The translations under genes were made by a program, and so were the position numbers. From Limnephilus marmoratus (lineage: Eukaryota; Arthropoda; Insecta; Trichoptera; Limnephilidae), in the NCBI GenBank assembly GCA_917880885.1, contig OU862923.1, forward strand, positions 19,938,770 through 20,002,769: a stretch of DNA of 64,000 nucleotides, read 5' to 3'. This document shows positions 56,352 through 64,000 of this stretch, piece by piece. The notes beneath the pieces were generated by a model that had not been told where the DNA came from, did no database searches, and worked only from the letters and a program-made list of their open reading frames with translations. Every line of letters begins with the position of its first letter. Position 1 is the stretch's first letter.

Positions 56352-56858
56352 GTTCCATGACAGTTCATCCTGCGACAATTCATCCGGCGACAGTTCATCC
56401 TGCGACAGTTCATCCGGCCGACAGTTCATCCTGCCGACAGTTCATCCTGCCGACAATTCATCCCGCCGACAATTCATCCGGCGACAATTCATCCTGACAA
56501 TTCAACCTAACCTCACCTAACCTATAAGTATAACCAATAAGTATAAGTATGTCGTATTTTGTTATTCACGCATGCTTCTTCGGAGAGTCGAAATTATTGT
56601 TAGTAAAAATATTTTACAGCGGATTTCCACTCAAGATGCCTTCAGATATAAGTATATCGATTTTGGTTGTACGGCCGTATATCCTCTTTGCATACTTACT
56701 TAATAAAAATCTTCTAAATGATCAGGCAGGATGAATTGTCGCCGGATGAATTGTCGACGGGATGAACTGTCGGCAGGATGAACTGTCAACCGGATGAACT
56801 GTCGCAGGATGAACTGTCGCCAGATGAATTGTCGCAGGACGAATTGTCGGGTCACCGT
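56352..56858. mobile_element. Foldback element whose arms are short tandem repeats
   Basis: The left arm (56359-56506) has about nine units of GACARTTCATCCNGC, 15-17 bp each. The right arm (56722-56856) has about eight units in inverted orientation. Unit variants (CGG, CTGC, CCGC spacers) follow the same order from the outside inwards in both arms. The ~215-bp centre is AT-rich without coding. Outer flanks GGT/ACC with TTTTTAC-like strings may mark the ends. Class unknown. Confidence 0.8.
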
Positions 56859-57352
56859 AAAAATTATGCAATATTAGAATACATACCTAACTCAACTGTC
56901 CCAGTAATTTGTGCATTTTTGGTTTGACGCCTTTTGTTAATGGGAATGCTTGATAAGGGGAATATTTTCAATGGCCTTCAGCGGAGTCAACAAGGTAATA
57001 CATGATATTATTTTTTATATGTACTTTTATATTGTAGTCGATTGGATATTTGAAAATAAGTATTTCAAAACCTCATTTTGGTGCACGTGCTCAATGAATA
57101 TTTCAAAACTATCTCACCAATGTGTATTGTACAAATATCCATTTGAATATACTCAAATTTATTCGAATGGAAGAACTAGTCACAATAATGATTTGGAATA
57201 TTTCTGGTGTTAATTTTTATATTTTTGATTTCCCTGTGGGGATGACAACAAAAATTCTCAACAATAAACTTTCAGCAATCAAAATATACACATAAAAATA
57301 CGTTTTCATGATTTTTCCGTTACAACCGTAACTCATTTTGAATTCATCACTT
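56859..57352. other. Intergenic, no gene seen
   Basis: The frame at 56950-57213 has no recognisable family. Confidence 0.35.
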
Positions 57353-57450
57353 CTTTAGCACCGTTGTGATTTGAAACTCGATAAAATGATAAATAGCGAC
57401 ACTAAAATGAGACAAGCACGTTCATGTTTAGGTTTTGCCTGTGAGAGAAT

Positions 57451-57501
<51 letters not shown>

Positions 57502-57730
57502 TATATTTATTTATTTATTTATTTATTTATCTATATAAATTATGTTTACATTACATTATTCGATGCCTGTCTCAATAGGGTATACCTGTGTTGAGACAGA
57601 ATGAAATAGTATAATCGGTCTCCTCTTTGTGCTGTGCTTCGCTCCGCACTCTTGTTTACTTTATTTTTCTGAAGGTTTCACTTCTACCGCGTGTTAATTG
57701 CACACTCTGTTTTTTCAATTATTTTCCCAT
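57353..57730. repeat. Dispersed repeat, copy 2, interrupted
   Basis: Same repeat as 31221-31474, carrying a 147-bp insertion at 57451-57597 that the first copy lacks. Confidence 0.75.
57451..57597 (-). mobile_element. Short (TTTA)n-tailed retroelement insertion with TSD
   Basis: AGAAT flanks both sides (57446-57450; 57598-57602). The insert is a long (TTTA)n tract (57451-57530) and a ~65-bp 3' end containing the stem TGTCTCAA...TTGAGACA. Read on the minus strand it is a retroelement 3' terminus. The uninterrupted sister at about 31320 shows the empty site. Confidence 0.8.
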
Positions 57731-57734
57731 GTGA

Positions 57735-57805
57735 CATCGCAAAAGGTGTTTAGCAAGGCTGCGTAATGTCACCATGGTTATTTAATCTATACATGGATAA
57801 TTTAT
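57735..57805 (+). pseudogene. RTE retrotransposon, part 1 (RT motif)
   Basis: Reads GV*QGCVMSPWLFNLYMDNL with one stop. This is the RT block before the catalytic motif in RTE elements. It is cut off by the minus-strand insertion that follows and continues at 58665. Confidence 0.8.
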
Positions 57806-58660
57806 TTTTATTTTTTTTTTATTGAAAAATTATATTTTTTGGTACAGTACATACAATAGATACATAAATATAATGAAAGTATATAAAAAATAAAACTTAA
57901 TACAATTATTAAATACAAATATACATATTTTTTAACAATATTCTCCCATAATAAGCAGATGCTTGTGTATACGGGAGGAAGTATTATTTGTTAGGTTATT
58001 TTGATTTTATTTTTTTGAAATTTAGTTTATATAAAGAATAAGAGAAACTTATGTGTATATATGTGTACATTTTTTAAAAATTTTATTTATTTTTTAGTTA
58101 AGGTTTTCCGTATATTTTTTTAATTGTGTTTTGAAATTTTTGAAACTGTCCTTAAGGGATCTTATATTTTCTGGTAATTTATTAAAGAAATTTGTTCCCA
58201 AGTATTTGTAGTTTTGTTGACCCAAAGTTTTTTTACAAATGGGAATTGGTAACATGTATTTTTGCCTGAGATTTGCTGTGTTTTTGAAAGGTATGGTTTT
58301 GTTTAGGATATTATCCTCTTTGTAAACTTGTAAGGTTGAACGATACAGGAAGAGAGTATTTAATTTTCTGACTTTAAATTCTTTGAATATGAGTTCAGAT
58401 GGATATAGTAATGATTTTTTTAATATTATTTTTATTATTAGTTTTTGCGCAATGTAGAGAGTTTGTGTGTGAGTTTTATATGCGCCACCCCATCCTATTA
58501 TACCATATTGGATTATGGATTGTCAGAATGCGAAGTACGTCATTCTCAGTAGTTCTTTACTTAGAATGTGTCTCAAACAGCTAAAAATATATGTCAATTT
58601 TCGTACTTTTTAAGAATGGTTATCGGTATCCATTTTAGACATTGGTCAATAGACAATTTT
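57806..58660 (-). pseudogene. CR1-like retroelement fragment nested in RTE
   Basis: On the minus strand: SIDQCLKWIPI, YGIIGWGGA (frame-shifted pieces about 58470-58655), then YLGTNFFNKLPENIRSLKDS and KTQLKKYTENLN before a stop near 58096, an AT-rich 3' UTR and a tail of A/T at 57806-57830. These are the last ~180 residues of a CR1-like ORF2 related to 36843-38768, with several frameshifts. GATAATTTA (57797) and GACAATTTTA (58652) may be a degenerate target duplication. Confidence 0.8.
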
Positions 58661-58664
58661 AGAA

Positions 58665-59180
58665 TTGTATGCAATAATTGAAAGAGGTGGGATTGGGCGC
58701 GAAATTGAGTGGTCTGAAAGTTTGGTGCCTGTTGTATGCTGATGATGCGGTTGATTGACTGATTTCTAACACTATGGAAGATCTACAGTTTCTCGTGCCT
58801 AGGATGAACAAAGTATGTGTGAAGAATGAGTTAATGATGAATGTAAGTAAGTCTAAAGTCATGGTGTTTGAAAGAGAGAGTACAAAAACAGTGTGCAATA
58901 TAGTTGTAAATGAAGGATACTTGGAGCAGGTAGATGAGTTTGTGTATCTGGTTAGTATGTTAAGTGAGGTATGGAACTGGCAGATGAAGGATGAAAGTAA
59001 ACTGAATGCTATTGAAATGAGATCCCTAAGGCGTAAGTGTGGTAAAACCATTTTAAGATCGTGTGAGAAATGCGGATATCCGCAAAGAATGTAAGGTTGA
59101 TGTAAGCATAATGAGTAAGATTAAGAAAGGGACCCTCAGATGGTTTGGGCATGTAGAGCGAATGAACGAAGAAAGTAGTG
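58665..59180 (+). pseudogene. RTE retrotransposon, part 2 (catalytic motif onward)
   Basis: Reads LGAKLSGLKVW, catalytic LLYADDAVD (about 58733-58757) and a stop. Then come LQFLVPRMNKVCVKNELMM, NVSKSKVMVF, EFVYLVSML and AIEMRSLRRKCGKT, a shift near 59060, then LRWFGHVERMNEESSVK. All are in the order of RTE-type ORFs. The frame is cut at 59181 by the second nested retroelement and resumes at 61251. Confidence 0.85.
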
Positions 59181-59572
59181 TAAAAATAATATATTTATTT
59201 TATTTTATTTATTTATTAATTTTCAACGCCCTGATGGGCTTTTACATTACAAGTTTGTAATACAGAGACAGGTTTTTTAAAAACAAAATATACACTATAA
59301 AAATAAATAAATAACAAGTAATACAGATAAATTAAGGAAGATAAAACATTACGATAAAAGAGAAAGTTTTTAAGTTGTAAACAGCGTAGAAAATAAACTA
59401 GTAGGTAGGTACTCGTATGTTAGTAATTAATTGTGATGTGTAAATAATACATGACAAAATGCAAGATACATAAAAATAAAACGGTAACTAGTTATTACAT
59501 TGTGGTTAAATATAGAAATACACAAATATACGCAATAGCCCCTAGGTGATGCTCCTTAAATATCGAAATATT
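59181..59572 (-). mobile_element. 3' UTR of nested CR1/Jockey-like element
   Basis: Ends in the stem-loop GCCC/GGGC (59227-59238) followed by TTGAAAATTAATAAATAAAT and A/T-rich units to 59181. Confidence 0.85.
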
Positions 59573-61250
59573 CTACATAAAAGTATCGTTCAGGTATTTC
59601 TTAAATAATGGTAAACTTGTGTTAAATATATCGATATTGGAGGTGAATTTGTTTCCTAATGTGTGAAGTCTAGAAATAGGTGCATGTATGTGGTAGTTCG
59701 TTCCAGAATTATTGTTGCAGAATAATATGTTTTGCCTTGTTGCTCGATTGGGTACCCTGAAATCGATGAGATGCAGGAGTTCGCAACAATTTAATTCAGA
59801 GTGAATAATTTTAAACAAAAAAGTTAAGTCATTTATTTTTCTTCTGTTTTCTAGGGAATGCAATTTAAGTGTGTTTAGTAAGGATGTATAGTTAATGTGT
59901 TGAGTAGGTATGTGTAATTTGAAGTTGATAAATCTTAAAAATTTGTGCTGCACTCTTTCGATATTTTTTATATGAATTTGATAATAAGGGGACCAAACAA
60001 TGGAATTGTATTCCAACAAGCTGCGTACGAGTGACAAATATACGATTTTTATAACTTCCAACGAGTTGAAGTCTTTGATTGTTCTGATTATAAATCCTAG
60101 TGTTTTCATGCCTTTGTTAGTTATTTGTTGTATGTGATTTATAAAATTTAATTGCGTGTCAAACACAACTCCAAGATCTCTAATTTCATTGACTTTTTCT
60201 AATATGTTGTTATCTATTGTGTACTTGAAAGATAGTGGGGTCTTTGTTCGACAAAACGTTAGTGTCTTACATTTGTCGATATTGAGGAATAAGTTATTTG
60301 TGACACACCAATTTTGTAATTTGTCTATGTTTGACTGTAGGATTAGGCAGTCACCTATATTGGATATTTCTTTGTATAATTTGATGTCATCGGCAAAAAG
60401 CAGAACTTCTACATCGTTGAAACAGCTTATGATATCATTTATGAATATTAAGAAAAGGATGGGACCGAGATGACTCCCTTGCGGTAGACCACTAGTTGCA
60501 TATAATAACTTAGATATAGTATGTTTAATTTTAACAAATAAGATTCTGTTAGATAAATAACTTGAGAACCAATCCAACAACTTGCCTCTCAGTCCTAAGG
60601 CATACAGTTTACTAAGTAATAATTTATGTGATACTTTGTCGAAAGCTTTTGAAAAATCTGTGTAGATACTGTCAACTTGTTTTTTTCTTGTGAAAGATTC
60701 TATAATATAGTTATGGTAAAGTAACAGGTTGGTAGCAGTTGACCTACCAGAAACAAATCCGTGTTGGTTTTTATCAATTGCTTTTAATATTGATGGATAA
60801 ATTAAATCAAGAACAAGGGATTCAAAGATTTTCGGGAGCGCTGATTGTATGCATATAGGACGGTAGTTTTTAATGTCTGTGTCGTCACCTTTTTTGAGAA
60901 TCGGGGTAATATAACTAGATTTCCAACGGGTTGGAAAATGTCCAGAAGAAAGTAGGTGGTTAAATAATGTGGTGAGTGGACCTGATATTGCAGATGCGCA
61001 TTGTTTGAAAAATATTGGTGGGATGTTATCTGGGCCTGCAGATTTGTTAGGGTCAAGTGAAATGATTTTATTTAAGCATGATTCCTGTGTAATGGTGTAG
61101 TTCTGTAAATTTATTGTGTTTTGATATGTGTACGATGGTACGTTGTTATCTGATATTTCACCTTCGTATACACTTTGGAAATGATCCGCAAACAAATTAA
61201 CAATATCAAAGGTGCTATTGGCTATTTTATATGACGTAAAAGTGAATGGT
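59573..61250 (-). CDS. CR1/Jockey-like RT, open frame, nested in RTE (5'-truncated)
   Basis: About 558 codons without a break, stop at 59573. Positions count from 61297, but the first ~16 codons are antisense of the RTE host, not part of this gene. Motifs: NYRPICIQSALPK (144-156), TDFSKAFD (213-220), GLPQGSHLGP (270-279), catalytic FADD (301-304), LVRSLLEYNSIVWSP and a C-terminal domain ending FKKYLNDTFM. The endonuclease is missing because the copy is 5'-truncated. Shorter relatives at 15513-15900 and 62481-63060 share the C-terminus and tail. The intact frame points to a recent insertion. Confidence 0.9.
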
Positions 61251-61465
61251 TGAAGAAGTCGGGGACGCCCGAGGAAGACATGGCAGTCATGGCACAATCA
61301 AGTGAATCAGACACTTGAGTCGGCTATGTCAAAAGTCATAATAATAGAAGAGTACGTATGAGACGATGTATGAATGTGAGTGAAGCAAAGAGTGAGTGCC
61401 AAGACCGAGTTGTTTGGCGGTCCGTCCTCTCTGCCTACCCCTGCGGGTAGAATACGTGATGGTTA
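61251..61465 (+). pseudogene. RTE retrotransposon, part 3 (C-terminus)
   Basis: Starts GRPRKTWQSWHNQVNQTLES, shifts frame, then reads RRVRMRRCMNVSEAKSECQD and RVVWRSVLSAYPCG before the stop at 61448-61450. This is the terminal part of RTE-type ORFs and continues part 2 across the insertion. Confidence 0.88.
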
Positions 61466-61559
61466 GTTAGTTAGGCCACCATGTTAGTTCAAGTAAAGTT
61501 CTGATCACGTGAAAAGTAGAGATCTTTAATTTGTAAAAAAGTTGTTAATTACTTCCAAC

Positions 61560-61800
61560 ATTATCCAATATTTTCAATTTGACAGGCGGATATGTATACC
61601 GCCGCCCCGGGAAGGGATAAGGGATATTTATTGGATAACCAATATCCCTGCCATAGATCACCCCAAGTGGTTCACTACCTTTGGTGACTTAGCAGGGGTG
61701 CCCGGTGGGGGTAAGTTTTGTCTAGGTCTTGGCGGCCAGTGCGTTTGTCCACCTGCATGGCGGGCCGGATTGAGAGAGATTGGTTAAGGGAGACCTAACC
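61560..61800. repeat. GC-rich segment with a match near 32350
   Basis: AGGCGGATATGTATACCGCC, GCCCCGG and TATTTATTGGATAACCAA correspond to AGGCGGGTATGGGTACCGCC, ACCCCGG and TATTTATTAGAAAACCAA at 32347-32402. Class unknown. Confidence 0.5.
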
Positions 61801-61864
61801 TAGACCTCTTCAGCCGGTCTCTCCCTCCTAAACAGATTGATCCCCAGATTCCTACTTACCCCTT

Positions 61865-62000
61865 ATACCTCTTTCCTTCCCAGAACATCCTCGCCTTCCT
61901 TTCCCTAAAAAGACCCTCCACATAGCATCCCCAAAGATGACATAGGCCCCGAAGGAAATTATTTTCCTCAGGGCCTTCTGTGTGGAGCTAATGTAAAAAA
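61865..62000 (+). pseudogene. 3' end of the 2070-3418 retrotransposon family
   Basis: AAAAAGACCCTCCACA, GATGACATAGGCCC, GGAAATTATTTTCCTCAGGG and TGTGTGGAG repeat the end of the minus-strand element at 2070-2180, here on the plus strand. Only the last few codons, hairpin and tail are left. Confidence 0.8.
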
Positions 62001-62480
62001 ATATATTCGCTTTATAATTCATGAACAACAATAATATATATATTCGCTTTGAAGCTGTTACCGTCTTTCTCAAAATGACGACCTTGTGAAATGATAATAT
62101 CCCATTCATTTTCATATAATTTCCAAATAACGTGGAAAAATTTCCGCATTCGTGACGTTTTCGCGTCCTTTTGTTGGAAATATTTGACAGATGACAGAAT
62201 TTCCAAATCCTCTATTTGATTTCCCGCATCTCAATAAGCTCTTCTGCCGTTGTACCCCATCCCTGGCATTCGTCCCCCTCACATTCCTGGGGTAGATAGT
62301 AAGGTTCGGTTTATTAATGTAAGCGGAGTAAATTATAATTAAGGCAAGCGTTGAATAACGCTTAGCCAATTACTTTTTTACTTGAGAAAAGAATTTTCTT
62401 AAAGAATATTTGAGGCTGTTTTCACGTGTTATTTAAACTTGGCAAGATTCTGGGAAGAATGCTTTTTACGGTTGACGTTT
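62001..62480. other. Intergenic, no gene seen
   Basis: No supported feature. Confidence 0.4.
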
Positions 62481-63060
62481 TATTTATTTATTTATTTAAC
62501 GCCCAAAGGGCTTTTACATGTTTGGTAGTACCTACAATTAATTCGTGACAGATGATTTTTAAACAGATAAAAAAATAATAAAAATAATATTAGATGTAAA
62601 AGCACACAAGTCATAAAAATACAAAAATACAGTGATTTCATAGGTTTACAAAGATACAGATATGTTTAGGAATAGTTTTAGAATAAGTTTTTTACAAGAT
62701 CAACAAAATTCGCCAAGTTTGTGTTAAATATGTCAACATCACCTAAGTATTGATTTCCCATAGTGTGAAATCGTTGTTTCGGAGACTGGGCAATGTAGTA
62801 CCGCTTATGAATACTATAGTAGAATAGTGTATTTTGTCGTAGAGTAAGCAACAGTCAAATTTAGAGTTAAGTATTTTGAATAAAAATGTTGAGTTGTTTA
62901 TTTTACGTCTGTCTTCTAGTGTGTGTACTTTTAAAATATTTAATAATGAATTATATTTTAAGTTTTCTAATGCGATATTTAATTTAAAATTTATTAAACG
63001 TAGAATTTTTTTTGTATTCGCTCAATGTGAATTTTGTAAGATGGAGACCAAACTACCGAG
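62481..63060 (-). pseudogene. CR1/Jockey-like retroelement 3' end
   Basis: The minus strand reads INFKLNIALENLKYNSLLNI and LKVHTLEDRRKINNSTFLFK (62870-63000), then LRQNTLFYYSIHKRYYIA and HTMGNQYLGDVDIFNTNL (62705-62860). These parallel the C-terminus of the RT at 59573-61250. Small shifts separate the pieces. The tail has the GCCC/GGGC stem-loop (62499-62512) and (TAAA)n. Confidence 0.85.
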
Positions 63061-63469
63061 GTTAGATTATGTAGGTGATATCAGAGCAGTTTGTTTCAAA
63101 TTTGACTGATCGGTGCTACAATGGAAGGAATGCAGATGGAGGTGGTGAGATTGTCAAACGGCATTATAAGTTTAAAGTTATAAGTTTAAAGTAAATAAGT
63201 TTTGAGAAAATTTTGTCCAGTTTATTTTGTCTTGAAAAGGCTTTAATTTCAATTTACTAGTGACATTTGTATTTTTGTTTTTTGTTTTTGAATTTTTTAT
63301 TTAGATGTATGTAAATATTTTCATACATCTAGTAGGAAAATATAAAAAATACAATTTACGAAGTAGGTACAGGAATATTCACAACTACATTTAAAAAAAA
63401 GAATACTAAATAAAAAAGATAACTATACAAAAATACATTATAAAAGAACAAGACCTGTATAAATACTCA
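63061..63469. other. Intergenic, no gene seen
   Basis: GATGTATG...CATACATC forms an inverted repeat at 63304-63331. No coding. Confidence 0.4.
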
Positions 63470-63505
63470 TTATTTATTTATTACTCCCAAGGGAGTTTTT
63501 CTGGC
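63470..63505 (-). repeat. Retroelement tail with 6-bp stem-loop
   Basis: Minus-strand reading AACTCCCTTGGGAGTAATAA then ATAAAT: stem ACTCCC/GGGAGT followed by a (TAAA)-like tail. The element would extend to higher coordinates, but no coding is seen to 64000. Confidence 0.6.
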
Positions 63506-64000
63506 TACCCTACTATTTTTGAATATTGCTATTTCGGAGTCATTCAAAATGTTTTCATCCCCGACAAAATATTCTACGTCTCAATAGATATCAGTAAAGT
63601 AGTAGTAGTGCCTTAGGAGAGTGACAACTGCCGCCGTTCGTGTCTAATACGCAAATGGTTACGGAAAAAGCCGATGATATCCCGTCGACCGCCAGGCACA
63701 TCGGGTTCTTGCTTCAGAATTAGACAAAGCATCCATTAGAGCGGAAGTTTGGTTCAGTTAAATATTATTTGTGAACCACACGCTAACGTAATAAAGTAAC
63801 TTGTAATCTCGACGAACCAAGAGCTTTATTGAAGATTCCCGAACAAACATCAAATAATCCCAATCACTGTTGAAGAACATTTCATAAAAAGCTTTACAGA
63901 CGTAGTTTATTGTTAATTTAAAGTAGAAGATGAAGAGCCTCACTGACTTTGATATATTTATTTATATTTCAAGGTTCCTTGCCACAACAGCCTGTAAAGC
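63506..64000. other. Intergenic, no gene seen
   Basis: No coding relic recognised. It may be the 3' UTR of the tail at 63470. Confidence 0.35.

Noticed and set aside
56358..56856. CRISPR array
   Set aside because: Units are contiguous without unique spacers, the two halves are inverted, and the genome is eukaryotic.

Overview
The window is repeat-rich, AT-rich eukaryotic DNA, most likely from an insect or other arthropod. Non-LTR retrotransposons dominate: CR1/Jockey-like, L2-like, RTE and an R4/Dong-like lineage. Alongside them are Helitrons with CTAG ends, hAT and mariner-type DNA elements, foldback MITEs and tRNA-derived SINE-like repeats. I recognise no host protein-coding gene, no rRNA, no functional tRNA and no prokaryotic features. 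The species cannot be named from the sequence alone.

Layout. 0-5 kb: a Helitron end, a foldback element, a 5'-truncated RT gene on the minus strand and a 70-bp minisatellite. 6.5-9.3 kb: an RT C-terminal fragment, then a minus-strand Dong-like copy. 10-12.5 kb: a hAT-like element whose ~96-bp repeats have expanded into an array, an AT palindrome and a retroelement tail. 12.6-21.4 kb: foldback elements, RTE fragments, a TA-flanked MITE and a doubled SINE-like unit interrupted by an RTE insertion. 21.9-27.5 kb: an open Dong-like ORF inserted in the (TAA)n tail of an L2-like element that carries an open endonuclease/RT ORF. 28-33.7 kb: several hAT-type elements, one with a perfect 8-bp target duplication. 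34-45 kb: three CR1-like elements, two of them tail to tail and one with ORF1 and ORF2. 46.9-50.5 kb: a deleted mariner, a SINE-like composite split by two MITEs, and a Helitron. 53.9-57.6 kb: a Helitron, an RT relic and an element with long inverted arms made of short tandem repeats. 57.7-63.5 kb: an RTE element split by two successive minus-strand retroelement insertions, then more retroelement 3' ends.

The parts do not form a pathway. They record successive insertions. Three kinds of evidence order the events: exact target-site duplications (8 bp, 13 bp, TTA, TAA, TTAA, TA), uninterrupted sister copies that show the empty site, and ORFs that resume after an insertion. The two most informative patterns are Dong-like elements using the microsatellite tails of other retrotransposons as targets, and several retroelement tails that share a short 3' stem-loop with compensatory base changes.
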